From Oribacterium sp. WCC10 (GTDB lineage Bacteria > Bacillota > Clostridia > Lachnospirales > Lachnospiraceae): a DNA stretch of 64,000 nt. Below are positions 56,054 to 63,627 of this stretch, in pieces. Each line of letters starts with the position of its first letter. The first letter of the stretch is position 1. The stretch is taken from contig NZ_FOPH01000012.1 of NCBI RefSeq assembly GCF_900113415.1, positions 53,401-117,400 of the forward strand, in the 5' to 3' direction. The notes under the pieces are model-generated. The model had not been told where the DNA came from, ran no database searches, and worked only from the letters and a program-made list of their open reading frames with translations. The position numbers and the translations under genes are program-made.

Positions 56054-56746
56054 ATGTTCAGTTTTAAAGATAAGGATGACATTAACCATAAAACTGCTGA
56101 AGAGGATAACCTACAACAAATTGCAGAAATATGTAAAGAAGCTTTTGAATCCGATAATCCGAATTACATATTAAAGAAAAGGCTGCGTAATAAGTGGGAA
56201 GAAGGAAAGGAACATATTGATACGCATGAGTTTTGCGGGAAGTGTGAAACGGATACACTCACTGAAAAACGCATATGCCGCTGCATGAATTACTATGATG
56301 AGAATTCTCAAATATGTAGTGAGGAATATTGTAAGCTGAAATTGAAATGGAAAAATGTTGGTGAAATTACAGTTTCTGATTATGAAAAACCCACAAAAAA
56401 TGTAATGGAAAAGGTTGGTGGCATGGACCTGATTCTCAATAATCACTATGCTGTTGAAGTTAAACCGTACTATAGTAATGAGACATTAAGTAGGATGTTC
56501 TCTGAGATACTTACATATACTGTTGACTGCGATGGAAAGTATGAACCTGGAATTGCCATGTTTAAATATAATCACGATACAGAGACTGAAAGCTATCAGT
56601 GGAAAACATTTAAAAGAATAAAAGGGAAAGAGTACTTAAAAGAGATTACGAAGCATGTAAAGGTGTTTTTTATTGATTATAAAGTAAATGGCAACATCGC
56701 TGAGTACAAAATAGAGTTATATAATGGACCACAACCAGTTAAGTAG
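56054..56746 (+). CDS. Cysteine-cluster protein with PD-(D/E)XK-like motif
   Basis: Unrecognised protein of 230 residues. A cysteine cluster (Cys61, Cys64, Cys75, Cys77, Cys88, Cys93) suggests a zinc-binding insertion. It is followed by GGMDLIL with Asp125 and YAVEVKPY with Glu135 and Lys137, spaced as in the PD-(D/E)XK nuclease core, and then a helix with RMFSEILTYT. This supports a restriction-endonuclease-like fold, without proving activity. GGAGGG lies six bases upstream. It follows the beta-CASP gene by 16 bp. Confidence 0.65.
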   Translation: MFSFKDKDDINHKTAEEDNLQQIAEICKEAFESDNPNYILKKRLRNKWEEGKEHIDTHEFCGKCETDTLTEKRICRCMNYYDENSQICSEEYCKLKLKWKNVGEITVSDYEKPTKNVMEKVGGMDLILNNHYAVEVKPYYSNETLSRMFSEILTYTVDCDGKYEPGIAMFKYNHDTETESYQWKTFKRIKGKEYLKEITKHVKVFFIDYKVNGNIAEYKIELYNGPQPVK

Positions 56747-56780
56747 ATGTTTATACTGTTAAGTACTTTAGGTAAGAATA

Positions 56781-57713
56781 ATGGATAATCGAGGAATAAG
56801 TAAACCATTTTGTGAAGCATTTTTAGAAAAGGGAGCTTTAAGTCCCTTTCTAGCCAAGGTAAAAGAAAAAAATAGTGGACTACAGTTGCGATTTAGAGGA
56901 AACAATACTCCGGAAGCTGTTACCATTTATTATAATAATCATATCGTATGGAAAATATCCAGATATGCACGTGGATATAAGATCGAAGTTAGTGCCAATC
57001 ATGTTAAAGGGGTGCAAAGAAAAGATTTATTAGATCAATTGCAGCAAGAACCACTTGGCTTTATTACTAAAAGTGAGCATGCGAAGTCGTATCCCTATGT
57101 GGTTAAGAATTCTTTTGATGACTACTTTGTTAATAGTACTTACAACATAATGGTAGACGCAATAAAAGAGTATTTCGGTGCCAGGAACTATCGTGAGAAG
57201 AGAATTCAACAAGAATTGTTTGAAACTTTAACCGAATCTCAGGATGGATTATATGTTTATGACTTGGAATTTAAGCAGAAAAATAATAATCTCGAAAACG
57301 AACCAGACATGCTTGCTGTCAGATATTCTGAAGGAAAACCTCAATCTATCGTATTTGTTGAGGTGAAATCCAAATGGAAGTCATGCGAAGATGAAACAAG
57401 TGGCCTAACAAAACATTTAGATGGAATGAATCATTATATAAAGAACAGTCCATATTTAAATAATAGAAAACAAGAGGCTCACGACATTATTTCAGCTTAC
57501 AAAGGTTTGAAACTACACAATCCTCCAAAGAATGTTCCTGATCCTGAAGATCTTAATAAATTTGAGATGATGATTATACTTACTGATACAGCTATAGATT
57601 ATTATAATGAACATGATATTATTATCCAGAAATATATACAAGAGAAACACTACAACTGCAAAATAACGGAATGGAATAATGCAAAAACATTAAATCTGTT
57701 GTTTGAAAATTAA
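56781..57713 (+). CDS. Putative PD-(D/E)XK nuclease
   Basis: Protein of 310 residues not assigned to a named family. The C-terminal half shows the nuclease core: helix Glu in EKRIQQELFETL (139-150), EPDMLAVRY with Asp176, VFVEVKSKW with Glu194 and Lys196, then a helix beginning LTKHLDGMNHYI. The N-terminal 130 residues (AVTIYYNNHIVWKISRYARGYKIEV) form a separate unrecognised domain, perhaps for binding. Last gene of the WYL cassette; copy C of the hairpin follows 33 bp later. Nuclease function is inferred. Confidence 0.72.
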   Translation: MDNRGISKPFCEAFLEKGALSPFLAKVKEKNSGLQLRFRGNNTPEAVTIYYNNHIVWKISRYARGYKIEVSANHVKGVQRKDLLDQLQQEPLGFITKSEHAKSYPYVVKNSFDDYFVNSTYNIMVDAIKEYFGARNYREKRIQQELFETLTESQDGLYVYDLEFKQKNNNLENEPDMLAVRYSEGKPQSIVFVEVKSKWKSCEDETSGLTKHLDGMNHYIKNSPYLNNRKQEAHDIISAYKGLKLHNPPKNVPDPEDLNKFEMMIILTDTAIDYYNEHDIIIQKYIQEKHYNCKITEWNNAKTLNLLFEN

Positions 57714-57745
57714 TGCTTCAAAGAACAGTTGGTGGAAGATTATAG

Positions 57746-57785
57746 GCGATGTGCTAAAAATAGCACATCGCTTTTTATATTATGT
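57746..57785 (+). repeat. ATGTGC-N8-GCACAT hairpin, copy C (terminator-like)
   Basis: GCGATGTGC (57746-57754), loop TAAAAATA, GCACATCGC (57763-57771), then TTTTTATATTATGT. It separates the WYL cassette from the replisome-like cassette. Confidence 0.8.
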
Positions 57786-57820
57786 ACTAAAGAATAAAGA
57801 ATTTACAGAAAGGGCAAGCT

Positions 57821-58645
57821 ATGAAGGACTATTTAGAGAAAAGCGTAGATGACATAACTGGATTCCGAGATGTCGATAAGATGATTTCAGGATTGCCTAA
57901 CGGCAATTTGATAGTTGTTGGCGGAAGACCTAGTATGGGTAAGACTACGTTTGCTTTATGTGTGGCAAAAAATATGGCCTTAGTCAAAAGAAAGAAAGTA
58001 ATATATTTTTCGTTAGAAATGTCTAGAGAAATGTTCGTAAAAAGACTTATTGCCAGTAAATTAGAAATTAATTTACAAGACTTTATAGCCGGAAGGATAA
58101 ACGATAACCATTGGGATGATTTATGTAGCAATGCCACGGTATTAGCTAATTCAGGACTTATACTTAATGATACTCCAGGGATATTGGTTGATGATATTTA
58201 TAAAATATGCCTTCAGTTGAAAGAAAAGAAAGGTATTGACCTGGTTATAGTGGATTATCTTCAGCTTATATCTGCACCTCATGAATTAAATAGTAGTAGA
58301 CAAAAACAACTTGAGTATATTTTCATAAAACTTAAACTTTTAGCTTTTGAAATGAAAAAACCAGTAATAGTTATTTCACAATTATCAAGAGCTCCTGAGA
58401 CAAGAGAAGACAAACACCCGGTGATGTCAGATTTCAGGGAAACAATAATAGGTAGAAAAGCAGATACTGTCATGATTATGTATAGAGAAGATTATTACAA
58501 TAAAGAATCTATATTTCATAATCTGACTGAAATAATGTTTCTAAAACGAGGAACCGGAGGAAATGGAAAGGTGTGTTTGGAATGGGATTCCCGAAAAAAT
58601 GAATTCAAGGACTATGAAGGTACAAGATCTTCAGATACAGAATAG
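57821..58645 (+). CDS. DnaB-like RecA-fold ATPase lacking the helicase N-terminal domain
   Basis: Protein of 274 residues corresponding to the C-terminal motor of replicative helicase DnaB (normally about 450). Seen: Walker A GGRPSMGKTT (34-43), FSLEMS, Walker B LVIVDYLQLIS (near 145), VISQLSRAPETREDKHPVMSDFRET, and the MIMYREDYY segment. DnaB has GAIEQDAD before that last segment; here it is IIGRKAD, so a conserved Glu-Gln-Asp is lost. Without the N-terminal domain it cannot bind primase as DnaB does. It opens a cassette with DnaQ-like and DnaA-like genes. It could be a helicase part, a clamp on the host helicase, or a RadA/DnaB-like ATPase. Confidence 0.85.
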   Translation: MKDYLEKSVDDITGFRDVDKMISGLPNGNLIVVGGRPSMGKTTFALCVAKNMALVKRKKVIYFSLEMSREMFVKRLIASKLEINLQDFIAGRINDNHWDDLCSNATVLANSGLILNDTPGILVDDIYKICLQLKEKKGIDLVIVDYLQLISAPHELNSSRQKQLEYIFIKLKLLAFEMKKPVIVISQLSRAPETREDKHPVMSDFRETIIGRKADTVMIMYREDYYNKESIFHNLTEIMFLKRGTGGNGKVCLEWDSRKNEFKDYEGTRSSDTE

Positions 58646-58736
58646 AATCCGTTTTCAGTAAAGGATTATAGAGTGATAAACGGTATCATGAGAAGCTATC
58701 TCTTAATTAATCGATTAGTCTTAAAGGAGAACCTTT

Positions 58737-59297
58737 ATGAAATTACGTAAAGTTGAAGATCTAAATAATCTAACAATTAATGAATCCTATGTGGTATTAG
58801 ATATCGAAACCACAGGGTTTAACCCTGAAAAAGATAAGATAATTGATATCAGCGCTATCAAAATTGTAAATGGCAAAAGGATTGACCATTTTTCGACTTT
58901 AGTAAATCCAGGGATAGTAATTCCAAGAAAAATAACAAATCTGACTTCGATTACCAATGAAATGGTAATAGATGCTCCTCCCTGTGAAGAAGTAATTCGA
59001 AAATTCATGGCATTCTGTAAGGGATCTGTTCTAGTATCACATCATACTGAATTTAGTATGAGTTTTTTAAAACAAGCGGGAAAAGATTTGGATTTAGATG
59101 TAGATATTTCATATATTGATACACTGACAATGTCCAGAGAATTGTTACCCGAATTAGAAAAATACGGGCTTGATAAAGTGGCAAGCGCGCTGAATATTTC
59201 GTACGAAAGTGACAGAACCATTGATTGTGCTGAATACACGGTACAAGTATTTCTTAAACTATTGAAAATGTATGATGGTGAGCAGGATTGTCATTAA
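58737..59297 (+). CDS. DnaQ-like exonuclease fold protein, probably inactive
   Basis: Protein of 186 residues with the DEDDh fold of the DNA polymerase III epsilon subunit. Motif I VLDIETTGF is intact (Asp22, Glu24). In motif II the usual HNAxFDxxFL reads HHTEFSMSFL, so Ser107 takes the place of the catalytic Asp. In motif III the usual HxAxxD reads DRTIDC, replacing both the catalytic His (Asp159) and Asp (Cys164). Three of five catalytic residues are therefore missing, which suggests a binding role rather than exonuclease activity. AAGGAG lies eight bases upstream. It sits between DnaB-like and DnaA-like genes. Confidence 0.85.
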   Translation: MKLRKVEDLNNLTINESYVVLDIETTGFNPEKDKIIDISAIKIVNGKRIDHFSTLVNPGIVIPRKITNLTSITNEMVIDAPPCEEVIRKFMAFCKGSVLVSHHTEFSMSFLKQAGKDLDLDVDISYIDTLTMSRELLPELEKYGLDKVASALNISYESDRTIDCAEYTVQVFLKLLKMYDGEQDCH

Positions 59298-59315
59298 TAT
59301 AAGGAGAAACATTGT

Positions 59316-60440
59316 ATGAGGATTAAGATAGAGAACCAAGTTAATATCGAAAAGGAAAATGTCGCAGAGATTCAAGAAGTGAATAATAATGGTAAAAGAG
59401 AAGAAACACTGAATGTTGACAAGATAATACAAGATTGGGAGATGATTCTTAAGGATATCAAAAAAGATCACAATCTCCTTTGTGTCTCATTTGATACATG
59501 GCTTAAGCCTTTAAAAATATACGACTTAGCTGATAATGAATTATTGGTACTAGTACCGGAACAAGGATATATCAAAATTTTAGATAAAAAATTTTCATCG
59601 ATTCTGAAAGATGCTATAGAGAAACGTTACAAGATCCCCATAGATATACGTTTTATTACAAATGATTATTTAGAGAAAATAACCGTAGCTGTAAATAATA
59701 AAACAAACATAAATTCAATGTATTGCTTTGATAATTTTGTAGTATGTGACGGTAATATGTTTGCATACTTAACTGCAAAAGAAGTCGCAACAGGAGATAG
59801 AAGATTCAACCCATTATGTATTGTTGGTCCGGACGGGAATGGAAAAACACATCTTTTGCAGGCTATAGGTAATGCAATCAGTGAGACAGATCCAAATAAG
59901 AAGGTTATTTATTGTACCTCAGAATCCTTTATCAATGAATTCATAATTTCCATAAAACAAGGCTCTTCCCAAAATTTTAGAAAAAAATATAGAAGTGTTG
60001 ATGTATTGTTGTTAGATGATATTCCTTTCTTTGCAGGAATGGAGGGTTCAGAAGGAGAATTTGCTCATCTTTTTGATGAACTGGATAGAATGAATAAGCA
60101 GATAGTATTATCTACCGATAAGGCTCCTAAAGATATAGAGGAAATGGATGAGCATATACGTAATTTTATCAATTCAGGTTTAGTTATTGAAATATATGCT
60201 CCAGATAAGGACATGAAAGAAAACATTATAAGAACAAAGGCTCGCGAAGCTGGGATTTTTTTACGGGATGATGTCATTGATTATATTGCTTCCAATTGTA
60301 ATTCAAATGTTAGCGAGATTGAAGGATCGATTAAAAGCTTAGTTGCTTATTCGGAACTATCAAAATATATGATTTCACTAGATACTGCAAAAGATGTACT
60401 CAAATCCATCGTTTCTGAAAAAAATAATAAAGAAAAATGA
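59316..60440 (+). CDS. DnaA-like AAA+ protein lacking DNA-binding domain IV
   Basis: Protein of 374 residues. After a short polar leader, residues about 34-115 match DnaA domain I (FDTWLKPLKIYDLADNELLV). Domain III begins FDNFVVCDGN, with Walker A GPDGNGKTHLL (171-181) and Walker B VLLLDDIPFFAG (230-241). The box VII segment that reads RLRSRFEWGL in DnaA is HIRNFINSGL here, without the arginine finger. Sensor 2 NVRELEG is NVSEIEG (Ser333). The protein ends where domain IV, the DnaA-box-binding helix-turn-helix, would begin. It cannot be a normal initiator; a helicase loader or DnaA-interfering factor is possible. GGAG lies 11 bases upstream. Confidence 0.88.
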   Translation: MRIKIENQVNIEKENVAEIQEVNNNGKREETLNVDKIIQDWEMILKDIKKDHNLLCVSFDTWLKPLKIYDLADNELLVLVPEQGYIKILDKKFSSILKDAIEKRYKIPIDIRFITNDYLEKITVAVNNKTNINSMYCFDNFVVCDGNMFAYLTAKEVATGDRRFNPLCIVGPDGNGKTHLLQAIGNAISETDPNKKVIYCTSESFINEFIISIKQGSSQNFRKKYRSVDVLLLDDIPFFAGMEGSEGEFAHLFDELDRMNKQIVLSTDKAPKDIEEMDEHIRNFINSGLVIEIYAPDKDMKENIIRTKAREAGIFLRDDVIDYIASNCNSNVSEIEGSIKSLVAYSELSKYMISLDTAKDVLKSIVSEKNNKEK

Positions 60441-60497
60441 TAATGTATTCAAATAAGGCTCTGAAGAGCTTAAGTAACTAAAAGAAGTGGAAAGAAT

Positions 60498-61028
60498 ATG
60501 AATATCCTTAATATACATGGTTACGCCGGATCACCTGAAAACACTAATTATTCAATCTTACAAGATGCGGGATACACAGTGATCAGTTTTTCAATAGACT
60601 ATGATAATTGTTCCGCTACTGACGTTGAAGATTTTCTTTTGGCAGCTGCAAGAGTATATCGAGTGGATATGATAGTTGCTACTTCCTATGGTAGCTACTT
60701 CGCAAATATCATATCAGGGAAATACAATTTGCCATTTATAGCGACTAATCCGTGTGTAAATCCCTCTATAAGTCTGAGAAATCTGACTCCGGATTATTGT
60801 TTTAGAGAAGCGAAGTATTTCAAGAGCAGGAACCGGGAATATATGAAGAATTGGGAAACCGGTATCTTTATTCTTGGGAATGCGGATGAAGTTATAGATC
60901 ATTCCATCACGAAGGGAGTGGTTGGAAAGGCTAAAATATATGAGGTATCTGGCACACATCGACTTCGTAGAGAATCCTACGAGATATTGTTACTTAAAGA
61001 AATAGAGTCGCTTATGAAGGAAGGATAG
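60498..61028 (+). CDS. YqiA-like small alpha/beta hydrolase
   Basis: Protein of 176 residues of the UPF0227/YqiA esterase-like group. Seen: oxyanion strand LNIHGYAGSPEN, nucleophile elbow VATSYGSYFA (Ser near residue 64), GNADEVIDHS acidic region and SGTHRL histidine near 153. The catalytic Ser-Asp-His set appears complete. The substrate is unknown. Spacing of 57 bp after the DnaA-like gene and a GGAAAG site suggest the same transcript. Its role next to replisome-like genes is unexplained. Confidence 0.8.
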   Translation: MNILNIHGYAGSPENTNYSILQDAGYTVISFSIDYDNCSATDVEDFLLAAARVYRVDMIVATSYGSYFANIISGKYNLPFIATNPCVNPSISLRNLTPDYCFREAKYFKSRNREYMKNWETGIFILGNADEVIDHSITKGVVGKAKIYEVSGTHRLRRESYEILLLKEIESLMKEG

Positions 61029-61036
61029 AAGGTTTT

Positions 61037-61360
61037 ATGCGAGGTGTATTTTGTCTGATAGATGAAGAACTTCTTGCAGTACCTTATGATGATAGTTCAA
61101 GTGTTGGTATCGTTAAGTCCGGTAATAACTACAATCATAAGCTTCTGTGGGGGCATGTTAAACCAAGAAAATGTAGTAAACCCTATAATTATTATCCCAG
61201 GGGCAGAGTTGAGCTTAACAATAAGGGTGAACCTGTCATTTTCATGAATCCAAATATTTCCGAGGAATATATTCCAGAGATCATGAATTTATTTGGACTT
61301 AAAGATGTTCCGAAGGTACATTATGACTGTAGTGAACATTACATATGCGGTTTTGACTAA
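61037..61360 (+). CDS. Small conserved-looking protein of unknown function
   Basis: Protein of 107 residues, eight bases after the hydrolase gene with an AGAAGG site. The sequence GHVKPRKCSKPYNYYPRGRVELNNKGEPVIFMNPN is rich in Tyr/Pro/Lys and may form a small beta domain. I do not recognise a named family. It ends at copy D of the element hairpin and so closes the cassette. Confidence 0.65.
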   Translation: MRGVFCLIDEELLAVPYDDSSSVGIVKSGNNYNHKLLWGHVKPRKCSKPYNYYPRGRVELNNKGEPVIFMNPNISEEYIPEIMNLFGLKDVPKVHYDCSEHYICGFD

Positions 61361-61419
61361 AAGAAAAAGATACGGCTATAAGTCAAAAAAAGTCAAAGAA
61401 AAATAATGGTTTAAAGTGA

Positions 61420-61459
61420 GCAATGTGCTAAAAAAGGCACATTGCTTTTTCTATTATGT
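61420..61459 (+). repeat. ATGTGC-N8-GCACAT hairpin, copy D (terminator-like)
   Basis: GCAATGTGC (61420-61428), loop TAAAAAAG, GCACATTGC (61437-61445), then TTTTTCTATTATGT. It has nearly the same downstream sequence as copies A and C. Confidence 0.8.
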
Positions 61460-61517
61460 GATTGTAAAGAGACGTGATGAACTTAATAAATGGAAAGACT
61501 GAAAGGATATGAATCAA

Positions 61518-62789
61518 ATGAAAGATTACTTTGATGAGATCGTAGGATATGAAGACATAAAGAGGGAATTAAGACTTATAAGTGATATGCTCAACAATCC
61601 GGACATTTATGAGAAACTCGGAGCAGGTATTAACGAAGGTATGATCCTCTGTGGGAAACCTGGAACTGGAAAAACAACAATGGCTGAATGTCTGATTAAG
61701 TCACTGAACAGAACGGTATTTGTATGTAGAAAGAAGGCGTCAGATGGAAAGTTTGTAAAAACTATTACCGACACTTTTGAGGAAGCTAAAAGGAATGTCC
61801 CATCGGTCATACTGCTTGATGATATGGATAAGTTTTCTGATCAGTACGATCCGGAATGCGAATCAGCGATAGACGCCGAGGAACTGGTTACTGTGCAATC
61901 ATGTATAGATGAAATTAAGGGAATGGACATCTTTGTTATCGCAACAGTAAATAATATTAGGAAAATCCCCGATTCATTGATACGACCGGGAAGGCTCGGA
62001 AAACTTATAAGAGTTCGGAAACCAAAATATGAAGAAATCATTGATATCATTAAGCATTATCTTGCAAAAAAAGCACTGACAAACGGAATAGATGAGATTG
62101 ATATTGCCAGAATGCTTATAGGCGAATCCTGTGCGACGATGGAAAGTGTCATAAATAGTGCAGCTATGAAAGCGGCCTTCAATCGACAGAATAACATTGA
62201 AATGCATAATATCATAGATGCATGCTTGGACGTAATCTTTGAAGCACCCGAAAAAAGTGCATTATTGTCAGAAAATACCAGAAAAAAGATTGCCTATCAT
62301 GAGGCTGGTCACGCTGTCATCTCGGAAGTATTAGATCCCGGTAGCGTAAGTATTATATCTATCAGAGAAACTAATGATGGGAATTATGGTTTTGTAAGGT
62401 ATTATCGATCCGATGAGAAAGAAGATTTCAGTTTAGAGTATAACGAAAACATATTGAAATCGTCTCTGGGCGGCAGGGCTGCAACTGAATTGATATATGG
62501 CGAAACAGATATGGGTTCAAATTCTGATTTGCACAACGCTTTTTCTAACGCACGCTGTCTTGTTGACAATAATTGTATTTATGGATTTCAGAACTGGATA
62601 GAAGATATGAACCCTGATTTTGTAGCTGAAAACAGAAACCGGGCCATGGCTATTCTCATGGAGAAGAATTACATGGAAGCTAAACGAATACTTGCAAATA
62701 ATCGCGATTTGCTCGAAAAGCTAAAAGATGAATTATTAGCAAAGACAACGTTGGTGTATTCCGATATCAGAAGAATATGTCATAGTTAA
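61518..62789 (+). CDS. Soluble FtsH-like AAA+ zinc metalloprotease
   Basis: Protein of 423 residues combining an AAA+ domain and an M41 peptidase domain, but without the N-terminal membrane anchor of FtsH (about 610-650). Seen: YEDIKRELRLI, Walker A CGKPGTGKTTMAE, Walker B VILLDDMDKF, second region of homology with SLIRPGRLGKLIRV, the zinc site YHEAGHAVI (near residue 262) and the third ligand in MGSNSDLHNA. All protease ligands are intact. Start at 61518: ATG 61509 is only one or two bases after the GAAAGGA site. Likely degrades a specific cytoplasmic target; which one is unknown. Confidence 0.87.
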   Translation: MKDYFDEIVGYEDIKRELRLISDMLNNPDIYEKLGAGINEGMILCGKPGTGKTTMAECLIKSLNRTVFVCRKKASDGKFVKTITDTFEEAKRNVPSVILLDDMDKFSDQYDPECESAIDAEELVTVQSCIDEIKGMDIFVIATVNNIRKIPDSLIRPGRLGKLIRVRKPKYEEIIDIIKHYLAKKALTNGIDEIDIARMLIGESCATMESVINSAAMKAAFNRQNNIEMHNIIDACLDVIFEAPEKSALLSENTRKKIAYHEAGHAVISEVLDPGSVSIISIRETNDGNYGFVRYYRSDEKEDFSLEYNENILKSSLGGRAATELIYGETDMGSNSDLHNAFSNARCLVDNNCIYGFQNWIEDMNPDFVAENRNRAMAILMEKNYMEAKRILANNRDLLEKLKDELLAKTTLVYSDIRRICHS

Positions 62790-62884
62790 TCAAGGAATAT
62801 GAGCGTAAATATATCTGACCGGAATTAATGTTTTTACTTCTCTCATAATATTATCAAGGCATCTACTTTAACACATTCATAAAA

Positions 62885-63154
62885 ATGCATGATTTCTCTT
62901 GCTCAGATCCCGATGATATGATAAATAAAGAATTAGGAGACAGAACGAGATATTTTAAAGAAACAGAGGAAGGAGTGGAAGCCGTGTGTAAAGTAATGGA
63001 AGATATGCGAACTGAAAAAGCTCGTGAGACAAGAATTGATGACATACAGAAAATGATGATAAAGCTTAAAATGACGGTGGATCAGGCTATGGATGTACTC
63101 GACATTCCTGCTTCTGAGAGATCTATCTACATTGACAAGATATGTGCTAAATAA
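62885..63154 (+). pseudogene. C-terminal fragment of a Rpn/PD-(D/E)XK-type protein
   Basis: A frame of 89 codons reads HDFSCSDPDDMINKELGDRTRYFKETEEG, then VCKVMEDMRTEKARE, and a helical tail. This matches the end of Rpn-family recombination-promoting nucleases (often annotated as putative transposases), which are near 290 residues. The nuclease core is absent and no ribosome site precedes the first ATG, so it is a remnant. Confidence 0.65.
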
Positions 63155-63245
63155 TTATGTCCTGGTGGCTATAGCTTTTGAACACATTATAACTGTGTTT
63201 TAACCGGAGAGTTCCTGCCGTTTAAGTGGAAGCTTTAACAACACT

Positions 63246-63278
63246 GGAAGCATCTTAGCGGATGCTTCCGTTTCTTTA
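63246..63278 (+). terminator. Terminator near the right end of the element
   Basis: GGAAGCATC (63246-63254), loop TTAGCG, GATGCTTCC (63261-63269), then GTTTCTTT. Confidence 0.85.
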
Positions 63279-63307
63279 GAGCTAAAAAGCTTAAATATAT
63301 GGGTGAG

Positions 63308-63340
63308 TGATAACACTTCCCTGATAACAATTTGATAACA
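63308..63340 (+). repeat. TGATAACA direct repeats, right end
   Basis: TGATAACA at 63308-63315, 63322-63329 and 63333-63340, matching those after guaA. They mark the inner right arm of the element. Confidence 0.7.
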
Positions 63341-63442
63341 TTAGCAGATACAGTCTATACTTTTAGGACAATTGGAGCTGAAAGAAGTCAAATCGTATCA
63401 AATTCCCTAAACAAATCTGTTTAAGATTACGGATTATCTAGG

Positions 63443-63456
63443 GAGCTCGAATAATT
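63443..63456 (+). repeat. Right attachment-site repeat
   Basis: GAGCTCGAATAATT, one mismatch to 51349-51362. Followed directly by a strong terminator that would be the displaced guaA terminator. Confidence 0.75.
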
Positions 63457-63458
63457 TC

Positions 63459-63504
63459 AAAGTGGATGAAAACCTTGGTATTTCAAGGTTTTCATCCACT
63501 TTTT
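63459..63504 (+). terminator. Strong terminator, probable original guaA terminator
   Basis: A perfect 18-bp stem (63459-63476 with 63485-63502), 8-base loop and T-run. A decayed relative of the same sequence follows the guaA stop at 51363-51410. Confidence 0.88.
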
Positions 63505-63512
63505 GGTTTCAG

Positions 63513-63627
63513 TGACAACCAAATGACAACCAATTAAAAAATGGAATTATTCATCCGAATAATTCCACGCTTTTTATCATTTATATTCTTTGCCTATTCA
63601 GGCAGTTTTTCTCTCAAAATGACAACC
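63513..63627 (+). repeat. TGACAACC direct repeats of a second element
   Basis: TGACAACC at 63513-63520, 63524-63531 and 63620-63627. They resemble recombinase arm sites but differ from the TGATAACA set. A perfect hairpin GGAATTATTC-N4-GAATAATTCC lies at 63543-63566, followed by CTTTTT. Confidence 0.6.

Larger units (their letters stand above)
51349..63456. mobile_element. Decayed integrated element at guaA, about 12.1 kb
   Basis: Bounded by the 14-bp near-identical repeats. TGATAACA repeats lie inside both ends. Mobile-element gene fragments (VapE-like, MobV relaxase-like, Rpn-like) and accessory cargo are present, with no integrase. The 3' end of guaA is a known insertion site for genomic islands. 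The absence of a recombinase suggests a cis-mobilisable or relic element. Confidence 0.8.

Noticed and set aside
57821..58645. Complete replicative helicase DnaB
   Set aside because: The frame begins only about 30 residues before Walker A, with a good ribosome site; there is no N-terminal domain upstream.
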